Source of the DNA: Opitutaceae bacterium UBA2377
Lineage (GTDB): Bacteria > Verrucomicrobiota > Verrucomicrobiia > Opitutales > Opitutaceae
DNA: 47,758 nt
Assembly: GCA_002344205.1 (NCBI GenBank)
Contig: DDSZ01000043.1
Location: 1 to 47,758, forward strand
Reading direction: 5' to 3'
The position numbers and the translations under genes are program-made. The first letter of the stretch is position 1. The number at the start of each line of letters is the position of its first letter. This document shows, piece by piece, positions 35,103-42,949 of this stretch. The notes beneath the pieces were generated by a model, which had not been told where the DNA came from, did no database searches, and saw only the letters and a program-made list of their open reading frames with translations.

Positions 35103-36023
35103 TTAACGGCGGCGAAAAGCAATCTGCCGTCGGGCCACCGCCACGGCATTGGCAAAGCTGCGCGGGCTGGCCCGGCCGCGCCCGGCGATGGCAAAACCGG
35201 TGCCGTGGTCGGGGCTCGTGCGCACGAACGGCAGTCCGAGCGTGAGGTTCACCGCCTCGTCGAAATCCACCGTCTTCAGCGGCGCGAGGCCCTGGTCGTG
35301 GTAGAGCGCGATCACGACATCGAACTCGCCGTTCAGCGCGCGCGCAAAAAGCGTGTCGGCAGGCTGGCAGAGGGAAAGTCCCGGATACGCCGGCTGCATT
35401 TTCGCCAGGCAGGGATTCAGGAAATCCCGTTCCTCCTCGCCCAGCCGACCGTCCTCCCCGGCATGCGGATTGAGCCCGCAGACGCCGATGCGCGGGGCCG
35501 GCACGCCTTCCGATTTCGCCAGCGCATCCGCCGCCGTCACGGTTCGCTGCAACAACCGCGGACCGAGCAGTTGCGGCACCTCGACGAGCGGCACATGCCA
35601 GGTCGCGAGCACGACCCGCAGCCGGCCGCCGCAAAACGCCATCACCGGTTCCCCGCCCCAGCGGGCGGCAAAAAATTCCGTCTGCCCGGGAAATTCATAA
35701 CCGATCGCCGCGAGCCGCGCTTTGCTCACCGGACCGGTGACGACGCCGGCAAACTCGCCCGCCGCACAGCCTGCGGCCGCGCGCTCCATCGCCGCCCAGG
35801 CCACCAAGGCCCCTGCCCCGTCCGGCTGTCCCGGCACGGCTACAAAATCCTCCGCCCCCACCGGGATTTTCTGCAATGCGGCCGGCAGCGTCTCCAGCCA
35901 TCGCGCCGGGCCGATGACCGCGACCTGCGCCGCCTCGCCGGGCTGCGCGGCCAGCCACGCCGCGATGACTTCCGGGCCGACACCGGCCGGATCACCGCAG
36001 GTCACTGCCAGCTCAGCCGGCAT
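35103..36023 (-). CDS. pdxA: 4-hydroxythreonine-4-phosphate dehydrogenase
   Basis: 306 aa. It oxidises 4-phosphohydroxy-threonine in pyridoxal phosphate synthesis, with a divalent metal. Metal ligands are seen as His in VLATWHVPL, His in CGLNPHAGEDG and His in IALYHDQGLAPLK (positions corresponding to E. coli His166, His211, His266). The usual PGHTE substrate motif reads PGQTE here (GYEFPGQTEFF). The start is ATG 36021-36023 within the end of lpxA (11-bp overlap); ATG 36033-36035 would add MEAK. The overlap points to translational coupling. Confidence 0.92.
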   Translation of the reverse strand: MPAELAVTCGDPAGVGPEVIAAWLAAQPGEAAQVAVIGPARWLETLPAALQKIPVGAEDFVAVPGQPDGAGALVAWAAMERAAAGCAAGEFAGVVTGPVSKARLAAIGYEFPGQTEFFAARWGGEPVMAFCGGRLRVVLATWHVPLVEVPQLLGPRLLQRTVTAADALAKSEGVPAPRIGVCGLNPHAGEDGRLGEEERDFLNPCLAKMQPAYPGLSLCQPADTLFARALNGEFDVVIALYHDQGLAPLKTVDFDEAVNLTLGLPFVRTSPDHGTGFAIAGRGRASPRSFANAVAVARRQIAFRRR

Positions 36024-36777
36024 CTTCGCCTCCATCCGCCGCCGGCCGCCGCGCCCGGGCAAAGCTGCGTTTGCCGCCGCTGAAAAACTCCAGGAAACGC
36101 CGCGCCTCGGGCGTGGTGAACCGCGGCTCCGCCAGCAAGCCGGCCGCCACCTCGCGGATGTTGCCCGGCGTGAAATAGACGCCGGCAAACGCCGTCTTGA
36201 GCTCCGCGATCGCCGCCCGGCCGAACCCGCGGCGCTTGAGGCCCACGACGTTGAAGCCGATCACGTCGTCGCGCTCCGCCACCATCGTGAAATGCGGCAC
36301 ATCGCGCGTGATCGCGGCGTGACCCGCCACCATCACGCCCTCGCCGATGCGGCAAAATTGGTGCACCGCCGCCCCGCCGCCCAGAAACGTGTGGTCGCCC
36401 ACGCTCACGTGCCCGGCAAGCAGCGCCGCGTTGGCCAAGACTACGTCGTGGCCCACGGTGCAGTCGTGCGCGACATGGCTGGCGGCCATCAGAAAACAAC
36501 GCTCCCCGATCACGGTGCCGGCGCCCGCATGGATGGAGCGGTTGATCGTGACGTGCTCGCGGATAACCGTGCCCGCACCCACGGTCACACCCGCGGCGGT
36601 GGCGCGATCGAACTTCAGATACTGCGGATCCCCGCCGACGACCGCGAAGGGATGCACGACCACGCGGTCGCCCAGCACGCAGTGCTTCGTCACGACCGCG
36701 TAGGCCTGGATTTCACAGTCCGCGCCGAGGCGGGCGCCCGGTTCGACGATGGCGGTGGGATGAATCACGGTGGCCAT
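36013..36777 (-). CDS. lpxA: Acyl-ACP:UDP-N-acetylglucosamine O-acyltransferase
   Basis: 254 aa, first enzyme of lipid A synthesis, hence an outer membrane with LPS. A left-handed beta-helix of hexapeptide repeats fills residues 1-190 (IHPTAIVEPGARLGADCEIQ, VTINRSIHAGAGTVIGERC). The catalytic His lies in MAASHVAHDCTVGHDVVL (about residue 123), and HQFCRIGEGVMVAGHAAI and NVVGLKRRGF mark the substrate/acyl-binding parts and the C-terminal helical domain. It ends inside the start of pdxA and begins 5 bp after the next gene upstream. Confidence 0.95.
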   Translation of the reverse strand: MATVIHPTAIVEPGARLGADCEIQAYAVVTKHCVLGDRVVVHPFAVVGGDPQYLKFDRATAAGVTVGAGTVIREHVTINRSIHAGAGTVIGERCFLMAASHVAHDCTVGHDVVLANAALLAGHVSVGDHTFLGGGAAVHQFCRIGEGVMVAGHAAITRDVPHFTMVAERDDVIGFNVVGLKRRGFGRAAIAELKTAFAGVYFTPGNIREVAAGLLAEPRFTTPEARRFLEFFSGGKRSFARARRPAADGGEDAG

Positions 36778-36781
36778 GGGG

Positions 36782-37402
36782 TCACTCCTTCGCCCGGCGC
36801 AGCGCCCGCTCCGGGAACATGTCGAGCTGCGTATCCTTCAGCAGATCGTAGTTTTTCATGAGCCGCATCACCTGCAGCGTGTCGCTCTTGGTGTAGTTTT
36901 GGTTCACCTCAATCTTGTCGAGCAGGTCGAGCAACATGGAACGGAATGAGATGATCGCATCCACGCCGCGCTCCTTCAGCAGCGCGATACTCTGCGAGCG
37001 GAAGGGCTCCGCCGTGGGCAGGCTCGGCAACACCAGCACCTTCGTCAGGTCGCCCTCGCCGGGCGCGGGTGCCGGGAAGAAACGCGTGACATTTTTCAGC
37101 ACATTTTCTTCCAGGAAGCCGAAGATGTCAGGGCTGTTCTTGAGCATGTTCGGCGTGAACACGCCGGTGTGCCAGCCCTTCACCGCCACCACCGCCTTCT
37201 GGATGAAGGGCAGCTCGTTCGAGAAGAGGAAAAAGTCGGGGCGGCGCGCACCGGGTTGCCAGGCGGGATTGAAGACCAGCAGGTCCACTTCCTCGGTGCT
37301 CGTCTTGCGGCGCGCCTGCACCTGGTATTTTCGCAGTTGGCGCACGAGAAAGCCGTTCTGCTCGAAATACTCGCGGACAATGCCTTCGTCGATGGCGGCC
37401 AT
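36782..37402 (-). CDS. Uncharacterised protein with a PD-(D/E)XK-like N-terminal pattern
   Basis: 206 aa, MAAIDEGIVREYFEQNGFLV. I do not recognise a named family. The first 90 residues look like a restriction-endonuclease fold core: helix VREYFEQNGFLV, then TEEVDLLVFNPAW (Glu-Glu-x-Asp, about residue 38) and, some 30 residues later, FIQKAVVAVKGWH with a conserved-looking Lys in a strand. The second half (EPFRSQSIALLKERGVDAII, NYTKSDTLQVMRLMKNYDLL) is helical. It is 5 bp before lpxA on the same strand and follows aroB across an AT-rich hairpin. A nuclease role is inference only. Confidence 0.65.
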   Translation of the reverse strand: MAAIDEGIVREYFEQNGFLVRQLRKYQVQARRKTSTEEVDLLVFNPAWQPGARRPDFFLFSNELPFIQKAVVAVKGWHTGVFTPNMLKNSPDIFGFLEENVLKNVTRFFPAPAPGEGDLTKVLVLPSLPTAEPFRSQSIALLKERGVDAIISFRSMLLDLLDKIEVNQNYTKSDTLQVMRLMKNYDLLKDTQLDMFPERALRRAKE

Positions 37403-37413
37403 GGGATTGGGGA

Positions 37414-37504
37414 ATTTTCGATTTTGGATTCTCGATTTTCGATTGGACGGACGGATACGGCACGAAACTTATAAATCGAAAATCCCGAATCGAAAATCGA
37501 AAAT
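37414..37504. repeat. AAATCGAAAATC-type hairpin between aroB and the next gene
   Basis: Arms 37414-37444 (ATTTTCGATTTTGGATTCTC...) and 37473-37504 (AAATCGAAAATCCCGAATCG...) are inverted copies with few mismatches around a GC-rich loop. It touches the aroB stop codon and ends 12 bp before the start of the downstream gene (minus strand). Arm sequence, arm length and position between two co-directional genes match the sufB-sufD element. Confidence 0.85.
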
Positions 37505-38589
37505 CACTCCGCTCCGATTTCGCGGAAACACGCGGCGGCAAGGTCCAGGGGCACCCCGTCGCGGGTGCCGGCCTCGCCGATCCGGTTCAGCACCACGAAT
37601 CGCGGCAGGCCGCCGCGGACTTTTTTGTCGCGGGCCATGGCGGCGAGCAGGGCCGGCAGCGGCAGCGCGGCCCGCAGCCGCACCGGCAAGGCGTGGGCGG
37701 CAAGCACGGCCTCGATCCGCGGCGCGTCGGCCGGCGGCAGCGCGCCCAGCTTCACGGACAGTTGCGCGGCGGCATTGAGCCCGATGGCCACGGCCTCGCC
37801 GTGCAGGTAGGTGCCGTAACCGGCCACCTGCTCGATCGCGTGCCCAAAGGTGTGCCCGAGGTTCAGCAGCGCGCGGCCGCCCTCCTGGGCGAGTTCGCGT
37901 TCATCGGCCTCGACGATCCGGGCCTTGAGCGCACAGCAACGGCGGATGACTTCCGCCAGCCCGGGGCTGTCCACCGTCAACAGCCGGCGCTCAAGCTGCG
38001 CAAACAGCTCCGCATCGCCCAGCAGCCCGTATTTGATCACCTCCGCCATGCCGGCCGCAAATTCGCGCGCCGGCAGCGTGCGCAGCAGATCCGTGGCGAT
38101 GAAGACCCCGCGCGGCTGGTGAAAGGCCCCGGCCAGATTTTTCCCGGCATCGAGATTGATGCCGGTCTTGCCGCCGACCGAGCTGTCAACCATCGCGAGC
38201 AAGGTCGTCGGCACCTGATAAAACCCGATGCCGCGCAGATAAGAGGCCGCGGCAAACCCCCCGAGGTCGCCGATCACACCGCCGCCCACCGCAAAGAGCA
38301 CGCCACCCCGGTCCAGCCGCTGCTCGGCCAGAAACTCCAGCACCCGGCCCAGGGTGGTGATCGACTTCGCATTTTCTCCTGCTTCCACTGCGAGCATCGG
38401 CGCCTCGCCGAACATCTCGCCAAGGGCCTTGCCTTGGACCGCGCGCAGGTGTGCGTCTGTCAGGACAGCCACCCGGGCGCCACTCGCCTGAAGTTCGCCC
38501 ACCAAATTCCTCAGTGCCGAACCGTGGTTAAGGCCAAAGCTGATTTCGTAACTTCGCTCACCGAGATTGACTGTGAGGTTTTCGACCAC
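37504..38589 (-). CDS. aroB: 3-dehydroquinate synthase
   Basis: 361 aa. Second enzyme of the shikimate pathway, NAD- and metal-dependent. Conserved stretches are VLFAVGGGVIGDLGGFAAAS (about residues 98-117), GIGFYQVPTTLLAMVDSSVG then GKTGIN (about 122-147), KNLAGAFHQP, EFAAGMAEVIKYGLL (metal Glu, about 190), LLNLGHTFGHAIEQ (metal His, about 253) and YLHGEAVAIGL (metal His, about 270). Normal length. First gene of the long minus-strand run, so its promoter is in 38590-38660, facing away from the TonB receptor. Confidence 0.96.
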   Translation of the reverse strand: MVENLTVNLGERSYEISFGLNHGSALRNLVGELQASGARVAVLTDAHLRAVQGKALGEMFGEAPMLAVEAGENAKSITTLGRVLEFLAEQRLDRGGVLFAVGGGVIGDLGGFAAASYLRGIGFYQVPTTLLAMVDSSVGGKTGINLDAGKNLAGAFHQPRGVFIATDLLRTLPAREFAAGMAEVIKYGLLGDAELFAQLERRLLTVDSPGLAEVIRRCCALKARIVEADERELAQEGGRALLNLGHTFGHAIEQVAGYGTYLHGEAVAIGLNAAAQLSVKLGALPPADAPRIEAVLAAHALPVRLRAALPLPALLAAMARDKKVRGGLPRFVVLNRIGEAGTRDGVPLDLAAACFREIGAE

Positions 38590-38657
38590 GCCTGATCGGA
38601 GCTCTTCTTTCGTAAAACGTCAACCCAACGTTAAATACGATATTTTGTCATATTATG

Positions 38658-38700
38658 TGAGATAAGGTCTCATTTTCTATTGTAATGAGAGTGCGTCTCA
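38658..38700. promoter_or_regulatory. Twin Fur-like palindromes before the TonB receptor
   Basis: Two 15-bp palindromes, TGAGATAAGGTCTCA (38658-38672) and TGAGAGTGCGTCTCA (38686-38700), start 28 bp apart. Both share TGAGA-N5-TCTCA, which fits the outer bases of the 7-1-7 Fur box version TGAGAATNATTCTCA. They lie in a short AT-rich stretch, the second ending 9 bp before the possible start codon at 38710, as expected of an iron-repressed promoter with a very short leader. A TTGTCA (38645-38650) may be a -35 element. Confidence 0.7.
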
Positions 38701-38709
38701 TATTCAGTC

Positions 38710-41055
38710 ATGCCGTTCGCCATGAAGCTTCGCATCCAAGCACTCACCCACCTCTCAATTTTGGCGGTCGCCTCGGCCGGCCTCGTTCACGCCGCGGATA
38801 CCGCTGCTCCCGCAAGCGATGAGCCGTTGCTCCTCAACGAGGTCGCCATCATCGGCTCCAAGCAAAACATCGAGCGCATCCCCGGCTCCGGCGCCTTCAT
38901 CACGGCCGAGGAATTCCGCGCCTTCGGCTACGATGACATCAACCAAGTCATCCGCCGCACCCCCGGCGTCTATGTCCGCCAGGAAGACGGCTACGGCCTC
39001 TTCCCCAATGTCTCCCTGCGCGGCGTCTCCACCACGCGCAACGGCAAGATCACCGTCATGGAGGACGGCATCCTGATGGCGCCCGCCGCCTACTCCGACC
39101 CCGCCGCCTACTACACGCCCAACACCGGCCGCATGAGCGGACTCGAGGTGCTCAAGGGCTCCAGCCAGATCAAATACGGCCCCGAGACCACTGGCGGCGT
39201 CATGAACTACCTTTCCACGCCGATCCCGGCGCGCGACTCCGGTTTCGTCTCCCTCAGCTACGGCTCCAACGCCGATTTTCGCGCGCAGGCCTGGTATGGC
39301 GGTCAGACGGACACTTCCTGGGCCACCCTCGGCTGGCTGGTTGAGAACGTCTGGCGGCAGACCGACGGCTTCAAGACCACCGCCGCCGCCACCGGCGGCG
39401 GCTACGCCGGCTCCCGCGACACCGGTTTCGAGCGCAACGAGCCGATGGTGAAGTTTCGCCTCACCTTCAAGAGCGCCGTCCCCCAGTCGTTGGAATTCAA
39501 ATACGGCCGCACCGACATAGACGCCGACGAGACCTACCTCGGCCTCACCGACACGGACTTCCGCGCCGATCCCTTACGCCGCTACGCCGCTTCACGCTAC
39601 GACCATATCAGCACCAAGCAGGAACGGCTCTCCGCCCGCTACACGGTGCAGCCCACGGATGCGCTGCGCCTGAGCCTCACCGCCTACAAGACGGAATTTG
39701 CCCGCAACTGGTATAAGCTCGACGCCGCCGGCGTCGGCCCCGCCGGCGGTTTCCTCAACCTCAGCGAGGCGCTCGCCGGCCAGTTCGGCGAACCCATCCT
39801 CAACGTCCTCAAGGGCGGCGCCGAGGGCCGCTTCCGCGTCCGCGCCAACAACCGCACCTACGGCGGCGAAGGCCTCGACGCGACCGCCACCTGGGACTTC
39901 ACCGCCGGCGAAACCGCCCACCGTGTGGAATTCGGTGCCCGCTGGCACAGCGACTACGGCGACCGCTTCCAGTGGGACGACATCTACACGCAGGCCGCGG
40001 ACGGCAGCGCCGTCCGCACCACCGCCGGCGTCCCCGGCACGCAGGAAAACCGCCGCGGCGAGACCGACGCCCTCGCGCTCTACCTGCAGGACCGCATCAC
40101 CGCCGGCCGGCTCACGCTGACCCCGGGCATCCGTTTCGAGTCCATCGACTACAGCGACATCCGCCGCAGCACCGCCCCCGCGACGCTGAGCCAGATCACG
40201 GGCGTCACCGGCAAGACCATCGACTATTACGCCCCGGGCCTCGGCCTCACCTGGGCGCAGGACGACAACCTCACCTGGATCGCGGGCGTGCACCGCGGCG
40301 TCTCGCCCCCGGGCCCCGGCAGCAGCAGCAACACGCTCGAGGAGGAAACCTCCCTCGGCTTCGAAGCCGGCCTGCGTTACAACAACCGGCGCGACTTCTC
40401 CGCCGAGCTGATCGCCTTCCACACCGCGTTCAAGAACCTCATCGTCGAGCAGAACGCCGGCGGTGGCGGCGGCGCGGGCCAGACCAGCAACATCGGCAAG
40501 GTCAACACCACCGGCCTCGAGCTCGCCCTCGCCTACGACCCCTCGGCCGGCCGTGGCTGGACGGTGCGCAACCCCTGGAACCTCAGCTTCACCTGGACCC
40601 GCGCCGTGCTGGCCAACGACGTCAACGCCGTCGGCAACAGCGGCGCGGTTTCCGAATCCATCTTCTCCGGCGGCGCGAAGGGCAACCGTCTCCCCTACAT
40701 CCCGCGCTACCAGATCGCCCTCGGCACCGGGCTCGAGTCCGGCGCGTGGGGCCTGTATCTGGATTCCTACTACCAGCCGCGCACCTGGGCCAGCGCCAAC
40801 AACTCGCCCTTCCTGGTCAACCCGGACGCCAACGCCGCCGCCGGCCTGCAGCCCGCGCTCGACAGCCGCTACGGCCGCGTGGACGCCCACCTGCTGGTGG
40901 ACGTCGCCGTGCACTACCGGCTGACGGAGCAGACGCGCCTCAAGCTCGCCTGCACCAACCTGCTCGACTGGGAATACATCTCCTCGCGCGTGCCGATCGG
41001 CCCGCGGCCGGGCGCGCCGCGCCTCGTGTCGCTCGGCCTGGAGCACCGCTTCTGA
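38710..41055 (+). CDS. TonB-dependent outer-membrane receptor, FecA-like
   Basis: 781 aa. Signal peptide from the second ATG (38722): MKLRIQALTHLSILAVASAG, cut after VHAA; the 38710 ATG would add four residues. A TonB box-like LLLNEVAIIG follows, then the plug (GSGAFITAEEFRAFGYDDIN, RTPGVYVRQEDGYGLFPNVS, LRGVSTTRNGKITVMEDGIL, VLKGSSQIKYGPETTGGVMNY) and a 22-strand barrel ending LVSLGLEHRF with the C-terminal Phe. The plug is the FecA/ferric-dicitrate type. The Fur-like operators upstream support iron uptake. Confidence 0.92.
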   Translation: MPFAMKLRIQALTHLSILAVASAGLVHAADTAAPASDEPLLLNEVAIIGSKQNIERIPGSGAFITAEEFRAFGYDDINQVIRRTPGVYVRQEDGYGLFPNVSLRGVSTTRNGKITVMEDGILMAPAAYSDPAAYYTPNTGRMSGLEVLKGSSQIKYGPETTGGVMNYLSTPIPARDSGFVSLSYGSNADFRAQAWYGGQTDTSWATLGWLVENVWRQTDGFKTTAAATGGGYAGSRDTGFERNEPMVKFRLTFKSAVPQSLEFKYGRTDIDADETYLGLTDTDFRADPLRRYAASRYDHISTKQERLSARYTVQPTDALRLSLTAYKTEFARNWYKLDAAGVGPAGGFLNLSEALAGQFGEPILNVLKGGAEGRFRVRANNRTYGGEGLDATATWDFTAGETAHRVEFGARWHSDYGDRFQWDDIYTQAADGSAVRTTAGVPGTQENRRGETDALALYLQDRITAGRLTLTPGIRFESIDYSDIRRSTAPATLSQITGVTGKTIDYYAPGLGLTWAQDDNLTWIAGVHRGVSPPGPGSSSNTLEEETSLGFEAGLRYNNRRDFSAELIAFHTAFKNLIVEQNAGGGGGAGQTSNIGKVNTTGLELALAYDPSAGRGWTVRNPWNLSFTWTRAVLANDVNAVGNSGAVSESIFSGGAKGNRLPYIPRYQIALGTGLESGAWGLYLDSYYQPRTWASANNSPFLVNPDANAAAGLQPALDSRYGRVDAHLLVDVAVHYRLTEQTRLKLACTNLLDWEYISSRVPIGPRPGAPRLVSLGLEHRF

Positions 41056-41101
41056 TCTTTTCACCCGCCGCCGTCGGTTCCCTGGGGCTCTCCGCCACTA
41101 A

Positions 41102-41117
41102 GTTTTCTCGCGAAAAC
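41102..41117. promoter_or_regulatory. Inverted repeat upstream of the AraC-type gene
   Basis: GTTTTC-tcgc-GAAAAC, a perfect 6-bp inverted repeat with a 4-nt spacer, 73 bp before the probable regulator start and 46 bp after the receptor stop. It could be an operator. A similar but imperfect word, GTTCTC-gcgg-GAAAAC, occurs upstream of xylA (47284-47299). Confidence 0.4.
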
Positions 41118-41189
41118 ACAGGTCAAAATCACGGGGCAAGCGCCAGGCCGGCGGCGGGTGATGTCTTTTCCAACGCTCGTCCACCGGCC

Positions 41190-42134
41190 TTGTCCCCGAG
41201 CGACCACACCGCCCCTCCCGCCGCCGTCCTTGAGCGCAAGGACGGCCTGCTTGTGGAACAGGAGTTCCCGGGCGGCGTGCGCCACCGCCGGCTCCGGCCG
41301 GGATTGTGGCTGCATTGGGGCCCCGCCTTTCTTGCCACCGCTTCCTGTTTGCTGCCGGACGGCCTCGCCGCGGGCGCGCTTCACTTCGCCTTCTTCATCG
41401 AGGGCCTCTGGCAGGAAACCTGCCACGCCGCGGGCGCCCCGGCCGTCATCGCCCCGGGCACGATGGCCCTGCTCCGGGCGGATGCGCTGCACGGCTGCGC
41501 CGCGCGGTCCGCGCCCGCCCATCACGCGACGATCACCGCCTCGGCCCGCGCCTGGCAGGACCTGCTGACCGACGATGATTCGCGCGGCGCCCGCACCATG
41601 CGCGCGCTGGCGGAGGCCTCGGTGCCGCCGCAGATCACCCTGCCGCTGACACCGGCCGCGCGCTTCGCCGTCGAATCGATCCGCCGCTGCCCCTTTGTCG
41701 GCGCCAGCCGGGGCCTCGCCCTGGAGGCGCGCGCCAACGACATGCTCGCCGAGCTCATCACCGGCCTGAACGGCGCCGAAGCGGCCGCCGCGCCCGTTAT
41801 CCTGCAGGACACCGAGGCACAGATCCGCGCCGCCGCCCGCCTCCTCGTGCACGACTTGGAAAATCCGCCCTCGCTGGCCGGGCTCGCCCGCGCCGCCGGC
41901 CTCAGCGAGTCCACGCTCAAGCGCGGCTTCGGCCAGGTCTTCGGCACCACGCCCTTCGGCTACCTGCGCAGCCGGCGCATGGAGCACGCCCGCCAGTTGC
42001 TCGCCCAAGGTGCCGCCACCGTGCTGGAGGCCGCGGCCGCGGTCGGTTACAGCAACCCGAGCAATTTTGCCGCCGCCTTCCGCCGCCAGTTTGGGGTCAA
42101 CCCCAAGGCCTTCCAGCGCACCGCCGGCCGCTGA
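41190..42134 (+). CDS. AraC-family regulator, PchR-like
   Basis: 314 aa if started at TTG 41190; there is no ATG in frame, and GTG 41253 would remove the first 21 residues. The N-terminal part (LERKDGLLVEQEFPGGVRHR, LRPGLWLHWGPAF) resembles the effector region of PchR-type regulators of siderophore receptors. The C-terminal 95 residues hold the two AraC helix-turn-helix motifs: LAGLARAAGLSESTLKRGF (first) and VLEAAAAVGYSNPSNFAAAF (second), ending RRQFGVNPKAFQR. It lies between two receptor genes and is probably an activator of them, with siderophore as ligand. Confidence 0.85.
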   Translation: MSPSDHTAPPAAVLERKDGLLVEQEFPGGVRHRRLRPGLWLHWGPAFLATASCLLPDGLAAGALHFAFFIEGLWQETCHAAGAPAVIAPGTMALLRADALHGCAARSAPAHHATITASARAWQDLLTDDDSRGARTMRALAEASVPPQITLPLTPAARFAVESIRRCPFVGASRGLALEARANDMLAELITGLNGAEAAAAPVILQDTEAQIRAAARLLVHDLENPPSLAGLARAAGLSESTLKRGFGQVFGTTPFGYLRSRRMEHARQLLAQGAATVLEAAAAVGYSNPSNFAAAFRRQFGVNPKAFQRTAGR

Positions 42135-42155
42135 GGCCGTGACCGCCGGCAGGCG

Positions 42156-42212
42156 GAAATTGGCCGCCGGCGAGTGGAGCCCGCCCGCCGTTTCGGGTGA
42201 TACTGGCCGCGC
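42156..42212 (+). promoter_or_regulatory. Conserved 5' element, copy A (before the DUF4198-like gene)
   Basis: ATTGGCCGCCGGCGAGTGGA followed by GCCCGC, a T-run and GATACT, then the ATG 8 nt later. The same arrangement recurs before the siderophore receptor (42883-42949). In both copies GTGGAG and GATACT are 19 nt apart, as -35/-10-like blocks. The GATACT so close to ATG suggests a leaderless or nearly leaderless mRNA. Confidence 0.6.
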
Positions 42213-42860
42213 ATGAAACGCCTCCTCCTCACCCTCCTGCTTCTTCAAGTTCCGGCCTTCGCCCACTCCATCTGGATCGAGCCCGGCCCGGCCGACGCCC
42301 TCGTGGTCCGTTTCGGCGACCTGCGCGTCGTGCATGAGGAATCGCCCGGCCGGCTCGACACCCTGCTGCAATCCGCCGCCAACGGGCTCGACGAAAATTT
42401 CACCGCCACCCCGGCCGCCGTCCGGCTTGAATCCGCCTGGCTCCGCCTCCTTGGCGCACGCGCCGGCCAGCCCGCGCTCTTCCAGGCCCAGCTCGCCGTT
42501 TACCGCGCGGAAAACCGTCCGGCCGTCCTCTACACCTATTACGCCCGCTGGCACGCCGGCACCGCGCGGCCCCGCACACCCGCGCTCACGCTCGACATTC
42601 TGCCCGAGGAAACGCCCGGCCGCTTCCGGGTGTTTTTCCGCGGCGAACCCGTGGCCGGCGTCAAAGTTTACCGCCACGGCGACCAGCACAACGAGGAGGC
42701 GCTCCTCACCGATGCCGGCGGCTTCGTGAATGTGCCGGTCCAGCCCGGCCTGAACCTCGTCACCGCCCACCACAACGAGGCGCTGCGCGGTTATGCCGGC
42801 GGCGTCGCGCATGACCGTATCGGCCACCTCGCCGCACTGTCGTGGCTCCAACCCGAATAA
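42213..42860 (+). CDS. DUF4198-like exported protein
   Basis: 215 aa. Signal peptide RLLLTLLLLQVPAFAHSIWI, after which mature proteins of this family begin AHxxWIEP (seen: FAHSIWIEPGP). Two beta-rich parts follow: about 20-125 (VVRFGDLRVVHEESPGRLD, PAVLYTYYARWHAG) and a carboxypeptidase-regulatory/CNA-like part (GRFRVFFRGEPVAGVKVYRH, TDAGGFVNVPVQPGLNLVTA). DUF4198 proteins are periplasmic and often adjoin metal uptake genes; a metal-binding role is likely but not shown. It lies between the AraC-type regulator and the siderophore receptor and shares their upstream element. Confidence 0.82.
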   Translation: MKRLLLTLLLLQVPAFAHSIWIEPGPADALVVRFGDLRVVHEESPGRLDTLLQSAANGLDENFTATPAAVRLESAWLRLLGARAGQPALFQAQLAVYRAENRPAVLYTYYARWHAGTARPRTPALTLDILPEETPGRFRVFFRGEPVAGVKVYRHGDQHNEEALLTDAGGFVNVPVQPGLNLVTAHHNEALRGYAGGVAHDRIGHLAALSWLQPE

Positions 42861-42882
42861 GCGCCGCCGCGCTGAACGCCAT

Positions 42883-42949
42883 CAGGTGATATTTGGCCGG
42901 TGCCGGGTGGAGCCCGCGCCGGCCTTTTTGCGATACTGCTCCCTCGGAC
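42883..42949 (+). promoter_or_regulatory. Conserved 5' element, copy B (before the siderophore receptor)
   Basis: Contains ATTTGGCCGGTGCCGGGTGG, AGCCCGC, a T-run and GATACT, 12 nt before the ATG. Together with copy A it shows an aligned block of TTGGCCG, GTGGAGCCCGC, TTT and GATACT with the same spacing. It may be a promoter shared by the two genes, with a regulator site, possibly for the AraC-type protein. Confidence 0.6.

Noticed and set aside
33033..36083. 1016-codon plus-strand frame opposite subtilase and pdxA
   Set aside because: Composition is that of an antisense shadow (Arg/His/Gly-rich), while the minus strand holds motif-complete proteins.
36021..36188. Longer PdxA start at 36188
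   Set aside because: The extra 55 residues lie inside lpxA and are Arg/Ser-rich shadow sequence.
41160..41568. Frame starting at ATG 41160 as the regulator start
   Set aside because: It is in a different frame and is Pro/Ser/Arg-rich shadow; the AraC motifs are in the frame of TTG 41190.
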